Assembly: GCF_036894955.1 (NCBI RefSeq)
Contig: NZ_CP145905.1
Span: 2,250,501 to 2,314,500 of the forward strand
DNA from: Paenibacillus sp. KS-LC4
GTDB taxonomy: Bacteria; Bacillota; Bacilli; Paenibacillales; Paenibacillaceae
DNA: 64,000 bases
Direction: 5' to 3'
Shown one piece after another: positions 16,904 through 27,115 of the stretch. A program made the position numbers and the translations under genes. Each line of letters starts with the position of its first letter. Positions within the stretch are counted from its first letter, which is position 1. The notes under the pieces were generated by a model that saw only the letters and a list, made by a program, of their open reading frames with translations, had not been told where the DNA came from and searched no databases.

Positions 16904-18562
16904 ATGGAATGGGCATTGAATTCAAATTTGCAACATGTCCATGCTTTCTCCTCAGACGCAATAAAGGGTTTATCGTATACATGTCCCAAATGTAGAAAAG
17001 AGACAATTTTGAGAAAAGGAAAAAAACGAATTGCTCATTTTGCACATATTTCAGGGCAAACTATACAAGATTGCGAATTATATGTTCCACCTACGATCTA
17101 TGCATCGAAAGTTGAGGATAGAATAATAGATAACTTATACGAAAAAACTTTGGATTTGTATGTGGAAATAGAAAAGGAAAATTGGTCGGTACATATTAAA
17201 ATACCTTCCGCAGTTGGGCAATATACGGGAAAGGCGTTTCTTAAGATTCCATTTGCATGGGATGGCGAGAGAACAATCCCACTTTCGTCTGTTCGAAGTT
17301 ATGGAAAGAAAGTAAGAGTTAAATTACAATCACATTTTCATAATGTAAAAGTAAATGGAGACATACAAGCCGATTGGAAAAAGAAAGTTACCCATTATGT
17401 AAAAGGCTTGGATGAAGATACAATAAATTTCTTCTATTTTTCAAAATTAGGAGGGAGAAGACTTCTTCAGGATGCTCCGCTCCAATGGGGAGCTACTTAT
17501 GTATTAGTTTTTAGTAATCAGAATATAAGGAATTACTTTGATATGCCGTATCATATTTCCTGTAAGAAATTAAAAAAAGTGAATAATTGGCTTGCTATGA
17601 TTATTAAGTTACCCACTTCTTCGGATGGCTTTGTAGAACAATGGATTAGAAATTTTTTTAATAAAAGCGTAGTTGCTCCTGTTCCCCAATTAAGACTAAT
17701 ATCACCAGTTTCAAGTGTAGTAAATGATCAAGAAGCGATAGTGATTTCCCCATCTGATAATGTAATCATAGCTATAACTGGGGAGTACGGTGCAAAAGCA
17801 TGGTCAACTATACATGTTCAAAACATAGAGGCAATGCAATTGATACGTCATTTAGGAAATGGAGAGATGCCCACATTATTAAAAATTGGAAGTATTCCAG
17901 TGGGAAGAACTGAGATATGGTTGGATGATGAAAGGCAAAGTTCCTTAAAGTTAGTGTGTCAAAGTACAATACAGACGTTCCCAAAAATCAGTGGAGTTGT
18001 GTTTAAGGGAGTATACTCTTCTTCGGGTATAGAAGAGACCTACAGTTTACATTCCGAAGAAGCTACCAGTTTTTTTGAAATGATTCAAGAATATAAGTTT
18101 ACTCTAACAGATGTCAATCTTCCGAGTCACGTTGCTCTCTTATTAAATACACAAATGAATGAAACCGTATTAAAGAATGAGAGCCCTACTGAAATTGCTC
18201 TAGTTTTAAATCAAGTACTACGTCAAGGTAACTATGTCTCTCTTGATGCTGGAGGGTTTGGATGCTCTATAATAAAGCCGTTAAAGGAAAGGGAGAATAG
18301 CTCAATTTCAATGAGCACGAGTTGGCGAGAGCAAGTGAAATGGATCTTACTGAGTTCGCGCACAAAGCATCGGACAGCAGGAATGATTAGGAATGACATT
18401 TTTAATGGAATTGATTTTAAGGGATTAAAATATTTAAATCGATCTGATAAAGAGATGCTTTTTAAGGTGTCACAGATAGGATTTATTCACGTTTCAATGT
18501 TGCCTCAAATAAAGGAGTGTATGACTGAATTTTTACGAACTGTATCTTCTAAAAAAAACTGA
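16904..18562 (+). CDS. druB: Druantia type I DruB-position protein with CoiA-like N-terminal zinc domain
   Basis: The 552-residue protein is the first gene of a five-gene Druantia-like operon, and its length suits the DruB position. Its N terminus carries the CoiA-like pattern CPKCRKETILRKGKKRIAHF then HIS..QDC: two CxxC cysteines, HFAH, and a further Cys. This arrangement is found in competence CoiA-like proteins and nuclease-associated zinc domains. The rest (about residues 80-550) is a beta-rich region I do not recognise. ATG 16904 has AGGTG 8 bases upstream; a GTG at 16895 would remove that site. Assignment as DruB rests on context and size, not on a sequence comparison. Confidence 0.65.
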   Translation: MEWALNSNLQHVHAFSSDAIKGLSYTCPKCRKETILRKGKKRIAHFAHISGQTIQDCELYVPPTIYASKVEDRIIDNLYEKTLDLYVEIEKENWSVHIKIPSAVGQYTGKAFLKIPFAWDGERTIPLSSVRSYGKKVRVKLQSHFHNVKVNGDIQADWKKKVTHYVKGLDEDTINFFYFSKLGGRRLLQDAPLQWGATYVLVFSNQNIRNYFDMPYHISCKKLKKVNNWLAMIIKLPTSSDGFVEQWIRNFFNKSVVAPVPQLRLISPVSSVVNDQEAIVISPSDNVIIAITGEYGAKAWSTIHVQNIEAMQLIRHLGNGEMPTLLKIGSIPVGRTEIWLDDERQSSLKLVCQSTIQTFPKISGVVFKGVYSSSGIEETYSLHSEEATSFFEMIQEYKFTLTDVNLPSHVALLLNTQMNETVLKNESPTEIALVLNQVLRQGNYVSLDAGGFGCSIIKPLKERENSSISMSTSWREQVKWILLSSRTKHRTAGMIRNDIFNGIDFKGLKYLNRSDKEMLFKVSQIGFIHVSMLPQIKECMTEFLRTVSSKKN

Positions 18563-18585
18563 TAGAGACTAGGTGATGGAAAGAA

Positions 18586-20418
18586 ATGAGTTTAATTGTC
18601 TACCCCGAGGATCGAAGAATTGCAATACAGACTTATTCATTTGATGATTTCAAAACATTTTTGGAGAATTTACCCGCGGGAACTTTATTGAATGCTATTA
18701 AAATACTGCCTAAAAGAAAAGGTTTCCGTGCAGGCAAGGATATAGAAATACGGCTTAGAGTTTACTTTACAAGAATTGAGCACTGGGATGATGTAGAATG
18801 GAGTTTATTTTTAAAACTATGGATATTATGGACAGACTCGCATGAGCCATTAAAGAGCTTGCTGAATTATCAAGATATAAAAGAATTTAATAGTTTGGTA
18901 ATAAAGATGATAGACAATCAAGATGAATTATTAAGGGTTTTAAATAAGCTAGTAATTGGGGAATTGGCACAAGACGTTATCAGAGAGTGGATAAAATTTA
19001 GTCCATTCAGTATGAACATGGACAGCTTGTGGTTAATCAATTTAGCACCTACACCATTTATGAAAAAACTACAGTCGCGCTTAGAATTACTAGAGGAGCG
19101 ATGGGTCTCAAATGTTAAGAAAAGTGAAGATAAAATACAGAAGTTGGTTAAAGAATTTGACGAAAATGTGTTTGCACTAAGTAAAGAGTTCAAAGAATTT
19201 AGTGTGATGGCCTTTACATTGCGAGAAGAGACATCCGCCATGGCAAAGCAATCTCAAGATACCGAAGAAAGTGTTTTAGAGTTGAAAGGTGAGATTGAAG
19301 TATTAGCAACTCGAGAATCTGTTCCTTCAGATACATTTAAACATTTGACGGAACAGATTGGAGTTATAACTAGTCAGAGTAACGAGCTAGTAAAACAAAT
19401 TAATGAAATAGAATTTAAACTATCAAGACATGAGGAATCCTATAAGGGCCTTGATCTGAAAGAACTACTCTCAAATACACTGTGGGATAGCCAAACTACT
19501 CAGGTGGCAGTGGCTACAGAGAAAGTCAATCAACTTACTATAAAAGAGGTTGAATTCAAACTACCACCGATTCAGCTTGCTAGTGCCCAGGATGCAACGA
19601 TTCATCTGAAAAAAAATTTAAATAGTTTGGGTATAAAACTGGCTGATGCAAAAGAAATTGCTTTTGAAGTACTGGCTGCAGTCCTTACCAATCAAATGGT
19701 TATGTTTAGCGGATCGATGAGCATGTTTGCAGCAGAATATTGTGCTGCTAGTCTATGTGGGAATGTTGTAAAGATTATCAGCGTCCCATTTGGCCAAATA
19801 GAAGAGCTAATTTCAGCAGAACAACTTAGTCAATGGCTTAATGAAGCGGAGTCTTGTCATCAACCGATAGCTATTATATTAGAGGGAATCAATAGGTCAG
19901 CTTTTGAAATCTATGGTTCTAATTTAAAAAAGCATATAGCTGAACAAATAATAGGAAGAGCAAACTGGAATTATCCTATCATAATTATGGCAACTTTGGT
20001 CACGGGTTCTTCGGTTTTAAGTTTAAGTAAAGAATATCTCGAAATAGGTCCAGTTTTTAATGTAGATAGTATTGGGTGGAGTTACAAAAATATCGAACCC
20101 TATGTCAATGGAGTCATCAACCCAAAGTTGTTTTTAAAGACAGATATGGATATTAGTGATTATTTGGAAATAGAGGATTTGTTACCTGGAGGTATAATTG
20201 AACAGGGCAGCATCCTATGGCGTAAAACAATAGCTGCAACGTATAAAATGATGATTCAACTAGATTCCTCTTTTAATTTTTCATCTGTAAATTATGGTTG
20301 GTTAATTCCAATAACCTCATTGCATTTCAAGAAACGGATGGAGCAGCCGTTTGACGAAATAGAGTTAGATGAACGAAGCAAGTCACTTATCAAACACATG
20401 GCTATGGAAGATCAGTAA
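18586..20418 (+). CDS. druC: Druantia type I DruC-position protein: coiled coil plus degenerate AAA-like domain
   Basis: The 610-residue protein is the second gene of the operon, 23 bp after the first. Residues about 170-280 are a long coiled coil. Residues about 340-560 look like an AAA+ NTPase of the McrB type that has lost its P-loop: VMFSGSMSMFAAEY stands where a GxxGxGKT loop would be, PIAIILEGINRSAFEIYG resembles a Walker B plus the INR signature, and NYPIIIMATLV fits the sensor 1 strand. That reading is inference. Size and place match DruC. ATG 18586 follows GGTGATGG; the next gene starts 2 bases after the stop. Confidence 0.6.
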   Translation: MSLIVYPEDRRIAIQTYSFDDFKTFLENLPAGTLLNAIKILPKRKGFRAGKDIEIRLRVYFTRIEHWDDVEWSLFLKLWILWTDSHEPLKSLLNYQDIKEFNSLVIKMIDNQDELLRVLNKLVIGELAQDVIREWIKFSPFSMNMDSLWLINLAPTPFMKKLQSRLELLEERWVSNVKKSEDKIQKLVKEFDENVFALSKEFKEFSVMAFTLREETSAMAKQSQDTEESVLELKGEIEVLATRESVPSDTFKHLTEQIGVITSQSNELVKQINEIEFKLSRHEESYKGLDLKELLSNTLWDSQTTQVAVATEKVNQLTIKEVEFKLPPIQLASAQDATIHLKKNLNSLGIKLADAKEIAFEVLAAVLTNQMVMFSGSMSMFAAEYCAASLCGNVVKIISVPFGQIEELISAEQLSQWLNEAESCHQPIAIILEGINRSAFEIYGSNLKKHIAEQIIGRANWNYPIIIMATLVTGSSVLSLSKEYLEIGPVFNVDSIGWSYKNIEPYVNGVINPKLFLKTDMDISDYLEIEDLLPGGIIEQGSILWRKTIAATYKMMIQLDSSFNFSSVNYGWLIPITSLHFKKRMEQPFDEIELDERSKSLIKHMAMEDQ

Positions 20419-20420
20419 CC

Positions 20421-21494
20421 ATGGAAGAACCCAAAGTGCTAACTTCAAAAGGATTTATTGAGTTGACATTGTCTCACCAAACTGTTGCATTCCCTGAAGA
20501 TGATTACTTTCAAAGAGAATTGTTTTTAACAGAATACTGGAGATCCATTCTCTTTGAAATAGCTTTTAAAAGTGATTTTTCAAACGACAAAATACAACGA
20601 GTACACAATCGCAAAATCAAGAATATATTAAGCCAACAAGTAGAGGTTATATGGCCTGAATTGAAAGATGCAACTTTAAAAGAGGACACAGATTTTACTA
20701 AACATGTTCGTAAGTGCTTAGAAAAAATTGGTGATGTAATTCACTTGGGAAGTGGATTTTATGTCCCTTTGCCATTACGTATGATTGATTTACCTGAAAG
20801 TGAGTTCGTAGTTATTATTGGAGGAACATCTACGACATTAATACGAAATATGATCCCTGATGCACGAATTTCAGGATACGGGCGAATAGTTGAGAAGAAA
20901 AGAATACCTGACTCAATAAAAATGGATCGGCATTTATGGCAAGATTATTCAAATTGGGTAGGATGGAAACCTGAAAATATTAAGGATTGGATAACGTTGC
21001 AAATGCGTCAATTGTCTACTTTAGGAAGCCAAAGTATTCAAGGATTTGAAGATTTTGAAGTGTATAATTCTTTTGGGCATAGGGAACGCGGTAAGAGGTC
21101 TTTCTGGATTGATCAAAGAACAATTCAAGCACAAAAAATATCAGGAATATTGCTTTGTAAAACATTAGATTCAAATAGACGCTATTTCTTGGGAGAACTT
21201 AGTGAAGGTTATTTGATGAAGGAATTCACAATCATAGATACTAACACTATTAGATGGTTTATGATAGGATTTCAATTAAATAGTGGACGATCTCCAATAG
21301 CTCGCTGGAATGATAGTTTTTTGAAAGTAAACCCTCCACTCCCACAGGCATTAGAACGTCATATATTAGTTTTCTCGCTAAAACAGAATTCTTTTGAGTA
21401 CTACGTATGTGAACAAGTTCATGAACATGTAGAACAGTTTTTGAAATCACACGGATATAAGATATTGGGTATAAGGAGGAGCCACAATGAGTGA
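20421..21494 (+). CDS. druD: Druantia type I DruD-position protein
   Basis: The 357-residue protein sits between the DruC-position gene and the helicase, where DruD is expected, and has a similar length. I see no catalytic motif. The N-terminal third is helical and charged, the middle contains FVVIIGGTSTTLIRNMIPDA and HLWQDYSNWVGWKPENIKDW, and the C-terminal part is predicted alpha/beta. It starts 2 bases after the previous stop and overlaps the helicase start by 8 bases, so it is translationally coupled on both sides. Function unknown beyond being a component of the system. Confidence 0.6.
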   Translation: MEEPKVLTSKGFIELTLSHQTVAFPEDDYFQRELFLTEYWRSILFEIAFKSDFSNDKIQRVHNRKIKNILSQQVEVIWPELKDATLKEDTDFTKHVRKCLEKIGDVIHLGSGFYVPLPLRMIDLPESEFVVIIGGTSTTLIRNMIPDARISGYGRIVEKKRIPDSIKMDRHLWQDYSNWVGWKPENIKDWITLQMRQLSTLGSQSIQGFEDFEVYNSFGHRERGKRSFWIDQRTIQAQKISGILLCKTLDSNRRYFLGELSEGYLMKEFTIIDTNTIRWFMIGFQLNSGRSPIARWNDSFLKVNPPLPQALERHILVFSLKQNSFEYYVCEQVHEHVEQFLKSHGYKILGIRRSHNE

Positions 21495-24400
21495 TGCATA
21501 CGGTGCGTTTGAAGTTTCTAAGGCATTGCACAAGACTTTACGGTCTTATCTTGAATCAGCGTATCATATTAAAAATGAAAGTTTAATTAGAGAGAGAAAT
21601 CGTTTGCTTGATCAAGTTGGCCAGATAAGTCAACAACCTTTTATTGAAGCAACGCCGAGTTATGAACTAGGCTCATCATATGAAAAATTAACTATTCCAG
21701 ATGCAGCCAAAAACATTTTATTACAAGTCTCACAATTGAGCAATCCTAGTGTAGGTGTATATCCTAGTCCCTATACTCACCAGGCTAAAGCGCTTGAAGC
21801 TTTTTTAAATGAGGATGATGATATAATTGTTGCTACAGGGACGGGGTCAGGGAAAACAGAGAGTTTTTTAATGCCAGTTCTAGCATCGTTGGCAATAGAA
21901 GCTGCTGATCGCCCAAATGTAGCTTCAATGCGTGGTTGCCGAGCAATACTATTATATCCAATGAATGCACTGGTTAATGACCAACTCGGAAGAATAAGAA
22001 AACTGTTTGGTGATGAGCGAGTTGCAGCTTTATTAAAGCAAGGTCGAGCTAGAAATGTTCAGTTTGGGTCATACACTTCAAAAACCCCCTATCCGGGAGT
22101 GCATAAGTCTGCGAAGACCACAGCGCATATTGAGCCCTTGTTTGAAAAGTTTTATTTGAAGTATGCCGGGGATGCTAATAAAGTTCGTGAACTTCAAGCC
22201 AAAGGGAAGTGGCCTAGTAAGGATCTTATCAACTTCTATGCTAAACATAAGGAACAGAATGAAACACATAGAAAAGGTAAGCATCAAGGGAAACCTAGAA
22301 TTTCGAGAAATTGGAAATTTCGTTTGGAAACACAACCCAATGATAGGGAATTATTAACTAGACATGAAATGCAAAAATTATGCCCAGATATTCTTATTAC
22401 CAACTACTCGATGTTGGAATACATGCTCATGCGTCCAATTGAGAGGAGTATTTTTCAGGAAACAAAAAAATGGCTAGAAGCCGATTATAGAAATAAGCTT
22501 ATTTTAATTTTAGATGAAGCACATATGTATCGTGGAACTGGTGGAGCCGAAGTTGCTTTTCTAATAAGAAGGTTGATGGCCAGACTAGGAATTGATCGTA
22601 ATAGAATGAAATGCATACTCACAAGTGCTAGCTTAGGAAAGAGTGAGGCGGACGAGCACGCTATTGTAAATTTTGCTGGTGAACTTACAGGTATCAATGA
22701 AAAAACATCCCGCAGATTCCAATTGATAACGGGTAATTTGGAGTTGCGTCATGGAGCACGTAGGGGAAGTGCAGAAGAGGCTGTAATTTTATCGCGAATA
22801 AATCTTTCCGTAATTCAGAATACATTAGTAACACCGGAGGCTGCGATTAAGGAATTTAATGCTGTAGCAGGTATATTAGGAATGGATAGCTTTAAAGGTA
22901 ACGAGGTTAATGATTTTGTTAATCATCTTTCTTATCAACTGTCAGGATGGGGTCCAGTTGAGCAGATGATTAAAGCTTTAAGTGGTAATACTATGCCATT
23001 ACATCGTCTAGCAAACGAACTCTTCCCTATTGAGGATATAGTAATTGCCCAGCAAGCGACTGAAGTTGTTTTGGCTTTGGGAGCACTTGCTAAGAGAAAA
23101 GCTGACAATAAAGTCCTGCTGCCTACAAGAATGCATCTGTTTTTTAGAGGTATTCCAGGTCTATATGCTTGCACCAATCAGAATTGTGAGGAGAGAGCAG
23201 ATGAAACAGAAAAGCAATCAATATTAGGGCGTTTACATACTGTTCCTATGTTGAATTGTAATTGCAAAAAAAATGCCCGGGTTTATGAATTGTTTACTCA
23301 TCGAGATTGTGGTGCTGCATTTATAGTTGGACATGTGCATGGCGAGAATGGTGACTTTTTACTCCATGAGCCTACAAATGTAACCGGAGTAAATGATGAG
23401 AATGAAGATCGTCTATATAAAATTCAATTACTAGTTGATGGTCAACCTAACGAGCGAGATATAGAAAACAGCGTACCTGCATGGTTAGATATCAGTTCAG
23501 GTAAATTATTTAACAATGAACCGCTGATACCAGAAGGTTTCCTGAAAGTGTATAAACCAATCAGTTCCGGATCTGGAGATAAACTGTTTCAACGTTGTCC
23601 GATCTGTTTGAAAAAATGGAAAAAGAACAGAAGTAAAATCATGAATCTGGCAACAAAGGGAGAGGCTCCGTTTGCAAATCTTGTTAAGGCTCAATTGTTT
23701 AATCAACCAGCACAACGTAGAGAAAACAATGAATATCCGAATGGAGGAAGAAAAGTTTTATTATTTTCTGATGGACGACAGAAAGCAGCTCGCTTAGCGA
23801 GAGATATTCCAAGAGAAGTTGAATGGGATACTTTTAGACAAGCAATTGTATTGGCTGTTGTTCGATATAAAGAAGTATGCAATAAAGACCCCAAGATAAG
23901 CGATGAACTCTATATTGCCTTTGTGTCGGTCGTAGCGGAATTCAATCTGCAGTTTTTTGATCGAGAGGATAGAATATCATTGCTTAAGCATGTTCGAGAT
24001 TTTAAAGAAGACTATGATGAATCTTTAGAATTTGCAATAGAGCAGCGATGGAAGTGCGGACCTTCTTCCAGCTACTATAAAGCAGTCCTGCGACAATTGT
24101 GTAATAAAGAATATTCGTTAAGGGCTGCAATGGTTGGATATCTTGTACCTACTAATCTAATGGTGCAAAAGATATGTAAAGAAGTATCGGTAATTACTGA
24201 TAAACTAGATGCTTCCCATATAGATGCTTTAACTAACTATTATATAGAAGATATTCTGGAGGATTTTGCTTTCGAATTAGAGACACAAATATCTGCTTCT
24301 ATAAGGCGAAAAGCGGCCGGATACCCGCAAAGTTCATGGACAAGTTCAGGGAAGATTGGAGAAGAACAAAGGTTCATCTTAGAAGAATATTTTAAATGTA

Positions 24401-27042
24401 CCCCAGAAGAAGTAACGAGTATCCAAGAAATTTTGCGTAAGAGACTGTGTCATAAGGTTGGAGATGCTTATGTTATAGACAGTAATGATGTTGTATTAAA
24501 GATCGACATCGATTCACATTGGTATAAATGTAACTGTTGTACCTTTATATCTCCAGTTAAACTGGGAGAGTATTGTGTTAACTGTGGCGACAAGGATGTC
24601 ATCATTCTTGATCCTGATACCCATGACTATGTGCAGGCACGAAAGGGATTTCTACGTACGCCAGTCGTGCAGTCTATACGCAATGAAAGCAGGCCTAAGT
24701 ACGTAACTGCTGAAGAACACACAGCACAGCTATCACATAAAGATGCAGGTGAAATATTTGCCTCGAACGAAATATATGAGTTGCGTTTTCAAGATGTAAA
24801 ATTGGAACAAGACGAATTAGTAGAAGGTTCAGTAGATGTACTGAGTTGTACCACTACAATGGAAGTTGGGATTGACATAGGCTCTCTAGTTGCTGTTGGA
24901 CTAAGAAATGTTCCGCCTCAACGTGAAAATTACCAACAAAGAGCAGGGAGAGCAGGGCGCCGTGGCTCGTCACTGTCTACAGTTATTACTTATGCTGAAG
25001 GGGCGCCACACGATAGCTACTATTTTCAAAATCCAGAGAAAATTGTAGCAGGTTCCCCGCGATTACCAATGATTAAAGTGAATAATATCAAAATTGCTAA
25101 AAGGCATGTTTTTGCATTTATGTTCCAAACCTTCTTTCATGAAATGATTGATAGAAGTGAAATGAAAATAGATGAGGATAAGACATTATTTGCTGCTCTT
25201 GGTTCTGTCACAGATTTTTTTAGAGTAGATTCAGAAAGCCAATTCAACAAGTTTAAGTTTATTGAATGGATTAAACAAGGTATTAACGAGAATCACACTC
25301 TTATTAATCGTATAATCGAGTGGTTACCAGAAAACATAGCAACTGACAAAATTAAATGTGTGCATGACTTCATAGAAGAATTGTTGTCGAAACTAGAATC
25401 TGTATTACCAATTAACATAAATAATAACGAGACTGGTGAAGGAGAAAATGAAGATGAAGATGAATTCGATCTCGGCACCAATAGAAATGAGCTTCTTAGT
25501 TATTTATTTGATGAAGGTTTTTTACCGAGTTATGCATTTCCAACGAGTCTTTGCAGTTTTCCAATCGAGGTAAAGAAAGAGAACGGTAAAAATAGTTTCA
25601 AGATAATTACCAAAGAATTGCCACAGCAATCTATTGATCAGGCATTAAGTGGATATGCGCCTGGGAGGTTAGTGGTTATTGACAAAACGACGTATCGATC
25701 AGGTGGAATTGTTGCAAATGCAGCAAGAGTCACGGATATTAATCGAGCAGAAAAGCTTTTCCAAGCGAAGTCTAATTTTAGAAAATATGTGTCCTGTAGG
25801 AGATGTACATTTGTTCGTGACATAGATGAAGCTGAAAAATTAAGTGAAAAAGATCCATGTCCTGTTTGTGCAGGCACACTTGATTCAGGAAAACTTTTAA
25901 TACCCGAAGTATTTCTTCCTGAAAAGGGAGCAGCTATCGTAGAAGGTGATGATGAACAAGAATTGACGTATGCTACAACCGCACAATTCCCTCTTCCGTT
26001 ATCTGAGGATGACATGGGGGAATGGACAAGAATTGGTGAAAAATTGATTTCTGTTCAGGCGAAGGATCAATGGCTTGTTACAATTAATAAGGGCAATGAT
26101 GAGAGTAACGCTGGATTTTATGTATGCGAATCATGCGGGGCAGCAAAGGTTGTTGATCCAGAAGACAAAAAGTCCCCTAACGTTTCTCATGATCGACCCT
26201 ATCAAGTGGAACCTACTTATGGTGTTCAGGTGCCGTCCAAATGTCAGGGTGTATTTCAAAACGTATTTTTAGGACACGACTTTAAAAGTGATTTGTTGCT
26301 ATTGCGTTTAAATATAGAAGAACCACTTATTAGTTCAGTAAAACTTAATCTTGATAACCATATCATTAATGTCGCCTTGCGAACAGTTTCTGAGGCCTTG
26401 TTGTTATCTGCTAGTAGAGAATTAGATATTGATCCTGCGGAGTTTAAAGTTGGCTTTAGACTCGTGAAATTAAATCCAGATGATCCATTAAGAGCGGATA
26501 TTTACATGTTTGATTCCTTAGCAGGGGGTGCGGGATATGCAGAACAAGCAGCTCACAAGTTGCCAATGATCCTAAATAAAGCCTTGGACCTATTAGAAAA
26601 CTGTCATCAAGTGTGTGACCGTTCTTGTACGGATTGTATTCGGCATTATCAAAATAGGTACTGGCACCTTCATTTGGATCGTCGTTTAGGCGCAAGTTTG
26701 TTGAGATACATGATTCATTCTACGGTACCCAATGTTTTGAAAATAGAACATCAAAGAAAAGTTCTTGAGCCATTGGTTAGAATTTTAGAATTGGAAGGCT
26801 ACACATGTAAAGATAATGTGAGTTATAATGGAATTCAAGTGCCTTGGGTGATAAGCTCTCAAAATCGTCAGATCGTTCTTGGTGTAGCTCCAAGTATAAT
26901 TGATAAGGATTATATAGAAAAACTCCATCCTCTCGCAAGACATTATTCTGAAGCTCAGTTATTGTTGTTTAATGAATTTCTAATAGGAAGAAACTTATCT
27001 TTGGTCTATAAACAGTTTAAAGAGAAAATCGAAAAGAGTTAA
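21487..27042 (+). CDS. druE: Druantia DruE: giant DEAD/DEAH-box helicase with C-terminal DUF1998
   Basis: DruE is the signature helicase of all Druantia types. The 1851-residue protein has GTGSGKTES (Walker A, about residue 118), LYPMNALVNDQLGR (Ia), ITNYSMLEYMLMRP, LILDEAHMYRG (DEAH, about 342) and TSASLG (III). A large insert with CxxC clusters follows. The second RecA domain has CTTTMEVGIDIG and QQRAGRAGRRGS (VI, about 1151). The C-terminal DUF1998 domain (about 1680-1760) has FDSLAGGAGYAE and CDRSCTDCIRHYQN, the four-cysteine zinc-binding signature of MrfA-like helicases. ATG 21487 overlaps the previous gene and follows AAGGAGGAG. A sharp terminator follows the stop. Confidence 0.9.
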   Translation: MSDAYGAFEVSKALHKTLRSYLESAYHIKNESLIRERNRLLDQVGQISQQPFIEATPSYELGSSYEKLTIPDAAKNILLQVSQLSNPSVGVYPSPYTHQAKALEAFLNEDDDIIVATGTGSGKTESFLMPVLASLAIEAADRPNVASMRGCRAILLYPMNALVNDQLGRIRKLFGDERVAALLKQGRARNVQFGSYTSKTPYPGVHKSAKTTAHIEPLFEKFYLKYAGDANKVRELQAKGKWPSKDLINFYAKHKEQNETHRKGKHQGKPRISRNWKFRLETQPNDRELLTRHEMQKLCPDILITNYSMLEYMLMRPIERSIFQETKKWLEADYRNKLILILDEAHMYRGTGGAEVAFLIRRLMARLGIDRNRMKCILTSASLGKSEADEHAIVNFAGELTGINEKTSRRFQLITGNLELRHGARRGSAEEAVILSRINLSVIQNTLVTPEAAIKEFNAVAGILGMDSFKGNEVNDFVNHLSYQLSGWGPVEQMIKALSGNTMPLHRLANELFPIEDIVIAQQATEVVLALGALAKRKADNKVLLPTRMHLFFRGIPGLYACTNQNCEERADETEKQSILGRLHTVPMLNCNCKKNARVYELFTHRDCGAAFIVGHVHGENGDFLLHEPTNVTGVNDENEDRLYKIQLLVDGQPNERDIENSVPAWLDISSGKLFNNEPLIPEGFLKVYKPISSGSGDKLFQRCPICLKKWKKNRSKIMNLATKGEAPFANLVKAQLFNQPAQRRENNEYPNGGRKVLLFSDGRQKAARLARDIPREVEWDTFRQAIVLAVVRYKEVCNKDPKISDELYIAFVSVVAEFNLQFFDREDRISLLKHVRDFKEDYDESLEFAIEQRWKCGPSSSYYKAVLRQLCNKEYSLRAAMVGYLVPTNLMVQKICKEVSVITDKLDASHIDALTNYYIEDILEDFAFELETQISASIRRKAAGYPQSSWTSSGKIGEEQRFILEEYFKCTPEEVTSIQEILRKRLCHKVGDAYVIDSNDVVLKIDIDSHWYKCNCCTFISPVKLGEYCVNCGDKDVIILDPDTHDYVQARKGFLRTPVVQSIRNESRPKYVTAEEHTAQLSHKDAGEIFASNEIYELRFQDVKLEQDELVEGSVDVLSCTTTMEVGIDIGSLVAVGLRNVPPQRENYQQRAGRAGRRGSSLSTVITYAEGAPHDSYYFQNPEKIVAGSPRLPMIKVNNIKIAKRHVFAFMFQTFFHEMIDRSEMKIDEDKTLFAALGSVTDFFRVDSESQFNKFKFIEWIKQGINENHTLINRIIEWLPENIATDKIKCVHDFIEELLSKLESVLPININNNETGEGENEDEDEFDLGTNRNELLSYLFDEGFLPSYAFPTSLCSFPIEVKKENGKNSFKIITKELPQQSIDQALSGYAPGRLVVIDKTTYRSGGIVANAARVTDINRAEKLFQAKSNFRKYVSCRRCTFVRDIDEAEKLSEKDPCPVCAGTLDSGKLLIPEVFLPEKGAAIVEGDDEQELTYATTAQFPLPLSEDDMGEWTRIGEKLISVQAKDQWLVTINKGNDESNAGFYVCESCGAAKVVDPEDKKSPNVSHDRPYQVEPTYGVQVPSKCQGVFQNVFLGHDFKSDLLLLRLNIEEPLISSVKLNLDNHIINVALRTVSEALLLSASRELDIDPAEFKVGFRLVKLNPDDPLRADIYMFDSLAGGAGYAEQAAHKLPMILNKALDLLENCHQVCDRSCTDCIRHYQNRYWHLHLDRRLGASLLRYMIHSTVPNVLKIEHQRKVLEPLVRILELEGYTCKDNVSYNGIQVPWVISSQNRQIVLGVAPSIIDKDYIEKLHPLARHYSEAQLLLFNEFLIGRNLSLVYKQFKEKIEKS

Positions 27043-27056
27043 TTTTGCTTATAGAA

Positions 27057-27092
27057 ATGTTACCTCCGAAAGGTGGGAGGTAACATTTTTAT
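27057..27092 (+). terminator. Intrinsic terminator between druE and druA
   Basis: An 11-bp perfect stem (ATGTTACCTCC and GGAGGTAACAT) with an 8-base loop is followed by TTTTTATTTT. It starts 14 bp after the druE stop and ends about 24 bp before the druA ATG, which leaves too little room for a separate druA promoter. It therefore looks like an attenuator that lowers druA expression relative to the upstream genes. Confidence 0.85.
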
Positions 27093-27115
27093 TTTAGGCG
27101 GTTAGGTGAGAATTG

